The position numbers and the translations under genes were made by a program. 64,000 nt of DNA from the NCBI GenBank assembly GCA_963700885.1, contig CAVOZJ010000013.1, positions 62,001-126,000 on the forward strand, given 5' to 3'. The notes beneath the pieces are model-generated. The model worked only from the letters and a program-made list of their open reading frames with translations. It was not told the origin of the DNA and did no database searches. This DNA comes from Anderseniella sp963700885 (GTDB taxonomy: Bacteria > Pseudomonadota > Alphaproteobacteria > Rhizobiales > Aestuariivirgaceae). This document shows, in pieces, positions 49,758-59,877 of the stretch (within the stretch, counting starts at the first letter, position 1; the number at the start of each line of letters is the position of its first letter).

Positions 49758-51344
49758 CTATTTTTTCTTCTTGGCGAAACCGGGCAAGCCCTTGAAGCCG
49801 CCACCGCCGAGGCCGGGAAGCCCGCCTTTTCCACCGAGTCCAGGCAATCCGGGCATTGCACCGCCGATACCTGGCAAGCCGGCCGGGAGTTTCGGCATTT
49901 TGCCGTCTGCGAGTTCCTTGAGTTCCGGCGGGATTGCAGCGGGGTCCATCCCGGCAAGTTCTGCCTGCATCTTTTCCATCTCTTCAGCCGAAGGCATGCC
50001 GGCGCCGCCACCCATGCCCATCATCTTGCCGAGCAGGCCGCCCTTGCCCCTGCCCATTTTCTTCATCATGCCCGCCATCTGAATGTGCATCTTGAGCAGG
50101 CGGTTGATTTCCTGCACTTCAACGCCGGACCCTCTGGCAACACGCTTTTTACGTGAGGCATTCATGATTTTCGGGTTGCGCCTTTCCTTGGCGGTCATGG
50201 AAGAGATAATGGCCAGTTGGCGCTTGAGCACCGAGTTGTCGAGATCAGCATCCTCAAGCTGTTTTTTCATTTTTCCGAGACCGGGCATCATGCCCATCAG
50301 GCCCGACATGCCGCCCATTTTCTGCATTTGTTTGAGCTGGTCGGCAAGGTCTTCGAGGTCGAAGACACCCTTTTTCATGCGTGCAGCCATCCTGGCTGCC
50401 TTGTCGTGATCTAAGGTTTGAGCTGCTTTTTCAACCAGCGACACCACGTCTCCCATGCCGAGAATGCGTGATGCGATCCGTTCGGGGTGGAAATCTTCCA
50501 GTCCGTCCAGCTTTTCGCCGGTTCCCAGAAGCTTGATCGGCTTGCCGGTAACAGCGCGCATGGACAGCGCAGCGCCGCCGCGGCCATCGCCGTCAATGCG
50601 GGTCAGCACGAGACCGGAAATGCCAACCTGTTGATCAAATGCCCGTGCCAGGTTGACGGCGTCCTGACCCGTCAGGGCATCGGCGACCAGCAGGATTTCA
50701 GCAGGCTCGGCAATATCGCGGACCAACTGTACCTCCGCCATCAGTTCTTCGTCGATAAACAGCCTGCCGGCGGTGTCCAGCATGACGATGTCATAGCCGC
50801 CCTTCCGGGCTTCAGACATGGCCCGCCTGGTGATGGCTGCCGGGTCTTCACCTTTTACGATGGGCAGCGTGTCGACTGCGATCTGTTCGCCCAGAATGGC
50901 GAGTTGCTCCTGCGCGGCAGGCCGCCGGGTGTCAAGCGAGGCCATGATGACCTTCTTCCTGTCACGCTCCAGCAGCCGCTTGGCAATTTTGGCAGTTGTC
51001 GTGGTTTTACCGGAGCCCTGCAGACCGACCATCAGGATAGGCACCGGGGGCGCCGCCCTGAGGTTCAGGGGCGCCGGTTCCCTGCCAAGCATGTCAACAA
51101 TAGCGTCGTTGACGATCTTGACGACCATCTGGCCGGGCGTCACCGACTTGATGACTTCCCTGCCGATGGCGCGTTCCCTTACCTGTTCGACAAATTTGCG
51201 GACAACTTCCAGCGCCACATCAGCTTCAATCAGTGCGCGGCGCACCTCCCGCATGGCAGTGTCGACATCAGCCTCGGACAGGGCGCCACGGCCTGTCAGC
51301 TTGTCAAAGATACCGCCCAGGCGATCTTGAAGTGTTTCAAACAT
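49758..51344 (-). CDS. ffh: Signal recognition particle protein Ffh
   Basis: This 528-residue GTPase binds signal sequences and 4.5S RNA and docks with FtsY, also encoded here. The N domain begins FETLQDRLGGIFDKLTGRGAL; the G domain has GLQGSGKTTTTAKIAKRL, DTRRPAAQEQLAIL, DTAGRLFIDEELM and TRIDGDGRGGAALS; the methionine-rich M domain follows, with ARGSGVEVQEINRLLKMH. The last 40 residues are Gly/Pro/Leu-rich and end in four lysines. ATG 51344 is chosen over an extension of nine residues. No 4.5S RNA gene is visible in the window. Confidence 0.96.
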   Translation of the reverse strand: MFETLQDRLGGIFDKLTGRGALSEADVDTAMREVRRALIEADVALEVVRKFVEQVRERAIGREVIKSVTPGQMVVKIVNDAIVDMLGREPAPLNLRAAPPVPILMVGLQGSGKTTTTAKIAKRLLERDRKKVIMASLDTRRPAAQEQLAILGEQIAVDTLPIVKGEDPAAITRRAMSEARKGGYDIVMLDTAGRLFIDEELMAEVQLVRDIAEPAEILLVADALTGQDAVNLARAFDQQVGISGLVLTRIDGDGRGGAALSMRAVTGKPIKLLGTGEKLDGLEDFHPERIASRILGMGDVVSLVEKAAQTLDHDKAARMAARMKKGVFDLEDLADQLKQMQKMGGMSGLMGMMPGLGKMKKQLEDADLDNSVLKRQLAIISSMTAKERRNPKIMNASRKKRVARGSGVEVQEINRLLKMHIQMAGMMKKMGRGKGGLLGKMMGMGGGAGMPSAEEMEKMQAELAGMDPAAIPPELKELADGKMPKLPAGLPGIGGAMPGLPGLGGKGGLPGLGGGGFKGLPGFAKKKK

Positions 51345-51697
51345 AAACTCGTTCCCAAACCGGTTACGCAAAGCAAAATGGCACCCGTGCGCGAACCATC
51401 GCGGACGGATGTAGACCCCTGACCTCCCGGATGCGGTTCTTTACCGTCCATGTGTCAGCAGGCCCGCCAAGTCATTTTGGCGTCTGGATTGCGGGGTTCA
51501 ATAGGGCAATTGCGACCGCAGGTCAATTAAAACAGGTCTTCCTGACAAACGAACCGACCTGCCGCTGCCTGTCTGGCGGCGTTGCAGTTTTGCTGGCGGG
51601 CAGCATCATCCGGTTGCTGCGGGACCGGGGTGGTTGCGAACGATCAGTCCTTGTTACCTCTGGCAAGTTGGGTGCGTTTCACCATATAAGGCGCTTG
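51345..51697. other. Divergent intergenic region ffh / dapF
   Basis: These 353 bases separate the divergent ffh and dapF starts and should hold both promoters. The dapF frame is open upstream to 51431, but the extra residues are unlike any DapF, so I see no gene here. No hairpin or repeat of note was found. Confidence 0.5.
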
Positions 51698-52558
51698 ATG
51701 AGCACGAACACACATATTCCATTCCGCAAGATGAATGGGCTTGGCAATGATTTCATCATTGTTGATGGCCGGACCGAGGCGCGCCGGTTTACGCCTGAAC
51801 AGATTTACGGCTGGTCGCGACGGCAACGTGGTATCGGCTGTGATCAGTTCATAGTGATGGAGAAATCCGACGTGGCCAATGTGCGCATGCGTATTTACAA
51901 TGCCGAAGGTCACGAGGTTGAAAGTTGCGGCAATGCCACACGCTGCGTAGCGGACATCCTGTTTGCCGAGACAGGCAGCGGTTCGGCAACCATCGACACC
52001 AAGGGTGGTTTTCTGGTGTGCCGGAGGGCGGATCAGGGGTTGGTGACGGTGGACATGGGTGAGCCGAAATTTGGCTGGCAAGATATCCCGCTGGCCGAGC
52101 CGTTTCATGACACCCGTGGCATTGAGTTACAGATCGGCCCGATTGATGCGCCCATCCTGCATACACCGTCGGTTGCGAATGTGGGAAACCCGCATGCCAT
52201 CTTCTGGGTGAATGACCTTGAAGTGACGGATCTGTCAAAGACCGGGCCGCTGCTGGAAAATCACCCGATTTTTCCGGAGCGTGCCAATATCTCGCTGGCG
52301 CATGTCTTATCGCCCAGCCACATCGAGGTGAAGGTGTGGGAGCGCGGCGTCGGGCTGACACGTGCGTGCGGAACAGCAGCCTGCGCAGTTGCCGTTTCGG
52401 CGGCGCGAACCAGACGAACCGGCCGCGAAGTTACAATATCGCTTCCCGGCGGCGACCTGTTTATTGAATGGGATGCACGCGACCACATGTTGATGACCGG
52501 GCCGGTGGCTTACGATTTTGAAGGCGAACTGCCTGCGCTGGAAGGTGTCGGCTGGTGA
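51698..52558 (+). CDS. dapF: Diaminopimelate epimerase
   Basis: This 286-residue racemase converts LL- to meso-diaminopimelate for lysine and peptidoglycan. Both catalytic cysteines are seen, in ESCGNATRC and in RACGTAAC, and the start PFRKMNGLGNDFIIVDGR is diagnostic. ATG 51698 fits the family. Its TGA overlaps the GTG start of mtaB, beginning a run of three overlapping junctions (dapF-mtaB-ftsY-yciB) that implies one transcript. Confidence 0.96.
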   Translation: MSTNTHIPFRKMNGLGNDFIIVDGRTEARRFTPEQIYGWSRRQRGIGCDQFIVMEKSDVANVRMRIYNAEGHEVESCGNATRCVADILFAETGSGSATIDTKGGFLVCRRADQGLVTVDMGEPKFGWQDIPLAEPFHDTRGIELQIGPIDAPILHTPSVANVGNPHAIFWVNDLEVTDLSKTGPLLENHPIFPERANISLAHVLSPSHIEVKVWERGVGLTRACGTAACAVAVSAARTRRTGREVTISLPGGDLFIEWDARDHMLMTGPVAYDFEGELPALEGVGW

Positions 52559-53825
52559 ACAGGCAAGTCGACATTGTCAGCTTTGGCTGTCGCCTGAATG
52601 CATATGAAGCAGAAGTCATGCGATCCCATGCTGACACGGCGGGCCTCGAGAACGCCGTTGTCATCAATACCTGCGCGGTGACAGCCGAGGCGCAGCGTCA
52701 GGCGCGGCAAGCCATCAGACGGGCACGCAAGGACAGACCGGATGCCAGGATTATTGTGACCGGATGTGCCGCCCAGGTGGACGGCCCGGCATTTGCAGCC
52801 ATGGAGGAAGTGGACCTGGTTCTCGGCAATGAGGAAAAACTCAGGGCAGAAAGCTGGCAGGCAGACGCCCTGGATTTTGGGCTGGGTAACGAGACACCGG
52901 TGCGGGTCAATGACATTATGGGGGTCAGGCAAACCGCCCTTCACATGATCGATGGATTTGGCCAGCGAACCCGGGCCTTTGTGCAGGTGCAAACCGGGTG
53001 CGATCATCGCTGTACCTTTTGTATCATTCCCTACGGACGCGGCAATTCACGTTCGACAGGTGCCGGCGAGGTGGTCACGCAAATCAGGAAGCTGGTGGAG
53101 TCCGGTTGCCCGGAGGTTGTTTTGTCCGGCGTTGATATTACCTCTTACGGCAAGGATCTTGCTGGTCGACCGAGCCTCGGCAACCTGGTTCGGCGCATAT
53201 TGAAGATGGTGCCGGAACTGCAACGGTTGCGGATTTCGTCAATCGATTCCGTTGAATCGGATGAAGATCTGCTGATTGCCATCGAAGAAGAAGAACGTCT
53301 GATGCCGCATTTGCACCTGTCGTTGCAGGCAGGCGACGACATGATCCTGAAGCGTATGAAACGGCGGCACCTGCGTGGTGATGCCATCCGGTTTTGCGAT
53401 GATGTGCGCCGCCGGAGACCGGGCATGGTGTTCGGGGCGGATATCATCGCCGGGTTTCCGACCGAAACCGACGAAATGTTCGAAAACTCGATCAGGCTGG
53501 TGGAAGACTGCGGACTGACCTTTCTGCATGTCTTTCCCTACTCCATCCGGCCAGGAACACCGGCTGCAAGGATGCCGCAGGTTGACGGAGCCGATATCAA
53601 GGCCAGGGCGAAAGCCTTGCGTGCGGCAGGTGAAGAGCGTTTGTCGTCGTTTGTCGCCTCGCAGGTCGGGCAAACGGCGAATGTGCTGTTTGAAACGGAC
53701 ACGCGTGGCCGTACGCCGCAGTATCTCAATGTCGACATTGCCGGAAACCACATGACGCCCGGCGCAATTGCACCGGTCCGTCTTGTGGGAGCGGCCGGGC
53801 ATGACCTGGCCGGGGAGCTGGTTCT

Positions 53826-53829
<4 letters not shown>
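52555..53829 (+). CDS. mtaB: tRNA t6A37 methylthiotransferase MtaB
   Basis: This 424-residue radical-SAM enzyme adds a methylthio group to t6A37 of tRNA. The N-terminal domain has cysteines in SFGCRLNAYEAEVM, NTCAVT and TGCAAQV; the radical-SAM cluster motif is CDHRCTFCIIPYGRG; a C-terminal TRAM-like region ends the protein. The start is GTG 52555, embedded in the dapF stop (GTGA), and the stop overlaps the TTG start of ftsY (TTGA). Coupling with dapF and ftsY is typical in Hyphomicrobiales. Confidence 0.94.
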
Positions 53830-55542
<1,713 letters not shown>

Positions 55543-55550
<8 letters not shown>

Positions 55551-56172
55551 GGCAGCCGTCAAGCCAAAGATCAACCCGGTACTGAAGCTGGTGCTGGAAC
55601 TGGGGCCGTTGGTGATTTTCTTCTTCGTGAATGCTAAGGGCGGGCTTCTGACAGAACACTTCGGAATTGGAGAATTGTTCCCGCAACCGATTTTTCTGGC
55701 AACAGCTGTATTCATGGTGGCGATGCTGGCGTCGATCACGATCAGCTGGATCATAAGCCGGCATCTGGCCATTATGCCACTGATTACCGGGATCGTGGTG
55801 CTTGTCATGGGCGGGCTGACCTTGTGGCTGCAGGACGACACGTTCATAAAGGTGAAGCCGACAATCGTTAATGTGTTCTTTGGCGCCGTACTGCTGATCG
55901 GCATGGTATTTGGCCGGTCGTTTCTGGCTTACGTGTTTGATGCCGCGTTTGCGCTCGATAACGAGGGCTGGCGAAAACTGACCCTTCGGTGGGGCCTCTT
56001 CTTCTTCTTTCTGGCCGGCTTGAACGAACTTGTGTGGCGCACCCAGTCCACCGACTTCTGGGTTGCATTCAAGGTCTGGGGCACAATGCCCCTGACCATG
56101 ATCTTTGCGCTGGCCCAGTTGCCCCTGATGCAAAGGCACATGGTTCAAGACCAGGAGGACAACCGGACCTGA
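55543..56172 (+). CDS. yciB: Inner membrane-spanning protein YciB (intracellular septation protein A family)
   Basis: This 209-residue protein has five to six membrane helices and the YciB/IspZ signature LVLELGPLVIFFFVNAK near the start, a KVKPTIVNVFFGAVLLIG segment and FFFFLAGLNELVWRTQSTDFWVAFKVWG-like region (a conserved NE-xVW motif). Family members interact with envelope and division machinery. The start is taken as TTG 55543, preceded by GAGGAAGGAAAAG and overlapping the ftsY stop by eight bases; longer open sequence upstream lies inside ftsY. Confidence 0.9.
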
Positions 56173-56236
56173 CATGGCGTTTTACGCGACGTCAGTGAAG
56201 TGATGATTGCGGGACGGTCAAAACGAACATGGTGTA

Positions 56237-56267
56237 TGCAATTGCACCTGAGGAGTAATTGTGCACA
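56237..56267. promoter_or_regulatory. Two palindromes upstream of the MarR gene (candidate operators)
   Basis: TGCAATTGCA (56237-56246) and TGTGCACA (56260-56267) are perfect palindromes 13 bases apart and 49-79 bases before the MarR start. MarR proteins often repress their own promoter through such sites. No other gene nearby shares the pattern as far as I can see. Confidence 0.35.
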
Positions 56268-56315
56268 TATAGTCATTGTAGGATCCATCGCTAATTATGC
56301 CGGGGGGCTAATATT

Positions 56316-56783
56316 ATGGATGATCGTCCAGATCGTAATGACGTATCAGATGACAGGGAAAATACTGCGCCGGTCAGTTTCTGGTTAAAGCGCGCAGCAC
56401 AGTATTCGGCAGATTTATATTCGGAACGCCGGGGCAAGTCGGGGCTCACCCAGCGCCAGTTTACAGTTCTGGAGGCGGTGTTGCGCCATGATGGCGAAAG
56501 CCAGACTGCCCTGGTGCGAGAAACCGGTATTGACCGTTCAACATTGGCTGATCTGGTAAATCGCCTCGAGACACACGGTTATCTTTCACGCAAACGCAGC
56601 GACAGGGATGCCCGGGTGAATTTTGTGTTTTTGACAGAGGCTGGCCGGCACATGTTGATGAATGCCCAACCGCAGGTATCGCTTGTGGATCAGGCAATCA
56701 TCGGCAGTTTGCCTGAACGCAACCGGAAGGTGTTTGTTGCATCGCTGCAAATGCTGTCAGAGAAACTCGACCAGGCTGAATGA
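56316..56783 (+). CDS. MarR family transcriptional regulator
   Basis: This 155-residue winged-helix regulator has the recognition helices in TALVRETGIDRSTLADLVNRL and the wing in THGYLSRKRSDRDARVNFVFLT, standard for MarR proteins, with flanking dimerisation helices. The first 20 residues are acidic and likely disordered. Two palindromes in the upstream region may be its operator. It stands alone between yciB and ccmG (convergent), with no efflux or catabolic gene beside it to hint at a ligand. Confidence 0.9.
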   Translation: MDDRPDRNDVSDDRENTAPVSFWLKRAAQYSADLYSERRGKSGLTQRQFTVLEAVLRHDGESQTALVRETGIDRSTLADLVNRLETHGYLSRKRSDRDARVNFVFLTEAGRHMLMNAQPQVSLVDQAIIGSLPERNRKVFVASLQMLSEKLDQAE

Positions 56784-56793
56784 CAGAACAGGT

Positions 56794-57384
56794 TTACGGC
56801 CGGCGGGCTTTTTCGATTGCCGGCATGACTTCTTCACGCATGGCCGATTGCGTGATGGGTCCGGTAAACTTGTAGACAATGATGCCGTCGCCGTTGACCA
56901 GAAATGTCTCCGGGACACCGTAGACACCCCATTCGACGGCGGTACGTCCCGTTGTATCCACGCCGACGCTTGCATAGGGGTTGCCCAGCGCGTTGAGAAA
57001 CCGCAGGGCGTTCTCCCGTTGATCCTTGTAGTTGATACCTGCAAGATGAATGTCATTCTGCCTGGCCAGCTCGGTCAGTTGCGGGTGTTCCTCCCGGCAG
57101 GGCCCACACCATGACGCCCATACATTCACCAGGGTAAGTCCGCCCCGGGCCAGGCTCTGCGACCTGAGACCGGGAACCGCAGACCCGTTGACTGCAAGAC
57201 CCTCAAGAGCCGGGAGTTCAAATGATGGAACTGGTTTGTTGATCAGTGCAGACGGCAGCTTCGACGGATCACCGCTTGTGAGACCTGCCATGAAAACAGC
57301 AGCAAGGCCTGCGAAAATCAGGACAGGCGCAAGGACCCATGAACGGCCACGCTTCGGCGCACTGTCAGTAATGCGGTCATTCAT
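56794..57384 (-). CDS. ccmG: Thiol:disulfide interchange protein CcmG/DsbE
   Basis: This 196-residue membrane-anchored periplasmic thioredoxin reduces apocytochrome c before haem attachment. An N-terminal anchor (about residues 15-34) precedes the thioredoxin domain with NVWASWCGPCREEHPQL, the YGVPETFLVNGDG cis-proline segment and the GVYGVPE motif typical of DsbE. Its ATG overlaps the ccmD stop (ATGA), so it is the last gene of ccmC-ccmD-ccmG on this strand. Confidence 0.93.
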   Translation of the reverse strand: MNDRITDSAPKRGRSWVLAPVLIFAGLAAVFMAGLTSGDPSKLPSALINKPVPSFELPALEGLAVNGSAVPGLRSQSLARGGLTLVNVWASWCGPCREEHPQLTELARQNDIHLAGINYKDQRENALRFLNALGNPYASVGVDTTGRTAVEWGVYGVPETFLVNGDGIIVYKFTGPITQSAMREEVMPAIEKARRP

Positions 57385-57560
57385 GACTGCGGTTGCCCTG
57401 ACTTGCGACGGCGCCCGGCACCTTCATCGTCCAGTTTTCTGAGGCGCTTTGCCACCGAACGCGCGCGCCCGAAAACCCACAAGACCAATCCGCCAAGTAC
57501 GATAAGGGTAATCACGTAGGACGAAATCACGAAGCTCATATGAGGGGCTGAGAAGTCCAT
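57381..57560 (-). CDS. ccmD: Haem exporter protein CcmD
   Basis: This 59-residue protein has one membrane helix (FVISSYVITLIVLGGLVLWV) and a basic C-terminal tail (RSVAKRLRKLDDEGAGRRRK), the CcmD pattern. CcmD stabilises the CcmABC-CcmE haem-transfer complex. It is encoded between ccmC and ccmG as in other alphaproteobacteria, overlaps the ccmG start by four bases and starts 15 bases after the ccmC stop. It is short enough to be missed by automatic gene callers. Confidence 0.9.
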   Translation of the reverse strand: MDFSAPHMSFVISSYVITLIVLGGLVLWVFGRARSVAKRLRKLDDEGAGRRRKSGQPQS

Positions 57561-57575
57561 GGATTCAATACATTC

Positions 57576-58310
57576 TCATTGCACGGCACCGGTGCGCGCA
57601 AGTTCGGTCTGGCGTATTCGGCGTGCGCCGATTTCGGAACGAATGGCAATCAGATGAAGCGCCAGAAACAGAAAACAGTAGGCGAGCCCCATTATCAGCA
57701 GCGGTGTAAGAATGGAAGAATGAATGGCGGGCCCGTCCGACCTGAACACACTCGCCGGTTGATGCAGTGAATACCACCAGTCTACCGAAAATTTGACAAT
57801 CGGGACATTGATGAACCCAACTATCGCGACAATTGCTGCTATACGCGATGCCCGGTGTGGATCATCAATCGCCTGCCATATGGCAATATAGCCCAGGTAC
57901 AACAGCAGGAGTACAAACATGGAAGTAAGGCGGGCATCCCAGACCCACCATGTACCCCACATCGGCTTGCCCCACAGCGAGCCGGTGGCCAGTGCGAGAA
58001 AACAAAATGCAGCCCCGATGGGTGCAGCGGCCTTGGCTGCAATATCGGCCAGCGGATGACGGAATACGATGCCTGCAATGCTGGCCAGTGCCATAACGGA
58101 ATAAACCATCAGGGCAGACCATGCCGCAGGTACGTGAACATACATGATGCGAACGGTCTCGCCCTGCTGATAGTCGGCAGGCGCCTGTGTCAGACCAAGA
58201 AAAAGTCCGAGACCAAACAGGCCTATAGTGATCACCCACACCCACGGCTGAACGGTTTTCTGGATACGCAGAAAGCGGGTTGGATTGGCAAATCTTTCTA
58301 TGGAACTCAT
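57576..58310 (-). CDS. ccmC: Haem exporter/transfer protein CcmC
   Basis: This 244-residue protein has six membrane helices and the periplasmic tryptophan-rich haem-handling motif WGTWWVWDARLTS that defines the CcmC/CcmF superfamily, plus the flanking histidines in helical loops (QHIG-like positions not all verified). It loads haem onto CcmE. Order on this strand is ccmA, ccmB, ccmC, ccmD, ccmG; CcmE and CcmF are not in the window. Confidence 0.94.
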   Translation of the reverse strand: MSSIERFANPTRFLRIQKTVQPWVWVITIGLFGLGLFLGLTQAPADYQQGETVRIMYVHVPAAWSALMVYSVMALASIAGIVFRHPLADIAAKAAAPIGAAFCFLALATGSLWGKPMWGTWWVWDARLTSMFVLLLLYLGYIAIWQAIDDPHRASRIAAIVAIVGFINVPIVKFSVDWWYSLHQPASVFRSDGPAIHSSILTPLLIMGLAYCFLFLALHLIAIRSEIGARRIRQTELARTGAVQ

Positions 58311-58397
58311 GGCAATACTCTGTAACGCCAGCTCCCGCAGCGTGCAATGGTGACATGGTCACAGCCCAGTGTCCCGGCCTACGTCAATCAGCAGTGA

Positions 58398-59069
58398 TCA
58401 GCGCATGTAGCTGCGCAGCGCTGCAGCAGAAGCCAGCGGAGTGACAACCAGTGCCGCCAGCACAATGGCAATCAGGATAATCAGGGCCGTACCGGAGTTA
58501 TCGATGCCGGACTGTGTGCCCGATGAAGCAAGCACACCGAAAATCATGACCGGCACATAAAGCGGCAATACCAGCAGTGACACCAGCAATCCGCCCTGAC
58601 GCAGACCAACAGTGATGGCAGCGCCCAGGCTGGCCAACAGGGAAAGTGCCACGGAACCGGCCACCATGGCGGTTGCAAGCGGCAGGACGAGAGCTGAATC
58701 AAGGTTTAACAGGAAGCCCAGGACTGGTGCCGCAACCGCCAGCGGCAAGCCGGAGGTCAACCAGTGGACCGAAGCCTTGGCCAGCACCACAATTTCCATA
58801 GGTGTCGATGACAATGCCATGATCTCGAGCGACCCGTCATCATGGTCGGTCTGATACAGACGGTCGGCGGACAAGAGGACAGACAGCAGCAACGCAATCC
58901 ACAAGGCGCCTGGTGCAATCCGCTGCAATAATTGCTGATCCGGACCGAGACCGAGCGGCAACAGGACAATGACGGTCAGAAAAAACCCGATTGCCGTGCC
59001 GATGCCGCCACCCTGCCGGATGGCAAGTGTGAAATCGCGGGCAAGAAGGGCTGTATAGGAAGATGTCAT
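58398..59069 (-). CDS. ccmB: Haem exporter permease CcmB
   Basis: This 223-residue protein has six predicted membrane helices. The start LLARDFTLAIRQGGGIG, the RLYQTDHDDGSLEIMALS cytoplasmic loop and LPLYVPVMIFG are typical of CcmB, the permease half of the CcmAB transporter that drives release of holo-CcmE. It is flanked by ccmA (65 bases upstream) and ccmC (87 bases downstream) on the same strand. Confidence 0.94.
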   Translation of the reverse strand: MTSSYTALLARDFTLAIRQGGGIGTAIGFFLTVIVLLPLGLGPDQQLLQRIAPGALWIALLLSVLLSADRLYQTDHDDGSLEIMALSSTPMEIVVLAKASVHWLTSGLPLAVAAPVLGFLLNLDSALVLPLATAMVAGSVALSLLASLGAAITVGLRQGGLLVSLLVLPLYVPVMIFGVLASSGTQSGIDNSGTALIILIAIVLAALVVTPLASAAALRSYMR

Positions 59070-59134
59070 TCAAACTCACCGGAACAGGTTGCTAAAGGAG
59101 CAGGGTGAAGTAACTGTAGCCGCTTTCCGCAGCC

Positions 59135-59740
59135 TTATGCGATCTTTGTAAAATCCAGTATATCGCTGGATTTGACGGGCAAGTCGATGTGGGTGGAAGC
59201 AATGATGATGCCCTCACTTTCCAGATGCCTCATCATCATGCCTGCCAGCAGTTGTTGAGATGCGGTGTCCAGTCCGACGGTCGGTTCGTCCAGCAACCAT
59301 ACCGGCTTTTCAACCAGGGCCAGCCGGGCGAGACCCAGTCTGCGTTTTTGACCGGCAGACAGGAGTTGTGCCTGGTACCCGCCAAGTTCTTCGAGATTCA
59401 TGGCCTGCATGGCACCTGTCACGTTGCTTCCACCCAGAAAGCCTGCCCAGAATTTCAGGTTTTCCTCAACTGAAAGATGCAGCTTGATTGCATCCTGGTG
59501 CGCGATGAAGTGAACGTGTTCGCCAAGCTGGCTATCGGCGGGTAGCAAAGCCCATTCAAATGTGATTGATCCGGCGACAGGTTCCGCAAGCCCGGCGATG
59601 AGCCGCAGCAAAGATGTCTTGCCGGCCCCGTTGGGGCCGCGCAACACCAGCATGCGGCCTGACAGGGCGGTAAAGTCGAGATCGGCAAAGACAATTCGCC
59701 CGCCGCGTTCACAAGCCAGTTGCTGCCCCGAAATCTTCAT
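59135..59740 (-). CDS. ccmA: Haem ABC exporter ATP-binding protein CcmA
   Basis: This 201-residue ATPase has Walker A GPNGAGKTSLLRL, the signature LSAGQKRRLGLARL (the LSAGQ form is characteristic of CcmA), Walker B WLLDEPTVGLD and an ASTHIDL switch. ATG 59740 begins the domain (MKISGQQLAC); an open extension of 17 residues is not conserved. It heads the ccm genes and is divergent from acnA, an arrangement frequent in Hyphomicrobiales; 137 bases separate the starts. Confidence 0.94.
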   Translation of the reverse strand: MKISGQQLACERGGRIVFADLDFTALSGRMLVLRGPNGAGKTSLLRLIAGLAEPVAGSITFEWALLPADSQLGEHVHFIAHQDAIKLHLSVEENLKFWAGFLGGSNVTGAMQAMNLEELGGYQAQLLSAGQKRRLGLARLALVEKPVWLLDEPTVGLDTASQQLLAGMMMRHLESEGIIIASTHIDLPVKSSDILDFTKIA

Positions 59741-59877
59741 GCGAGCGGTCTTTACCGCAAACACGCAGCAGTGGAAAGTGATGTTCGACAACTGCTACGA
59801 TGAGATGTGCCACTGGTGCTTGGCGAAAGATTTGTCTAGAAGACGCACATCATTGAAATTCCACGGAGCAATACCAG

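Noticed and set aside
51431..51697. N-terminal extension of dapF
   Set aside because: The in-frame sequence before ATG 51698 is unlike any DapF and the family start lies at MSTNTHIPFRKMNGLGN.
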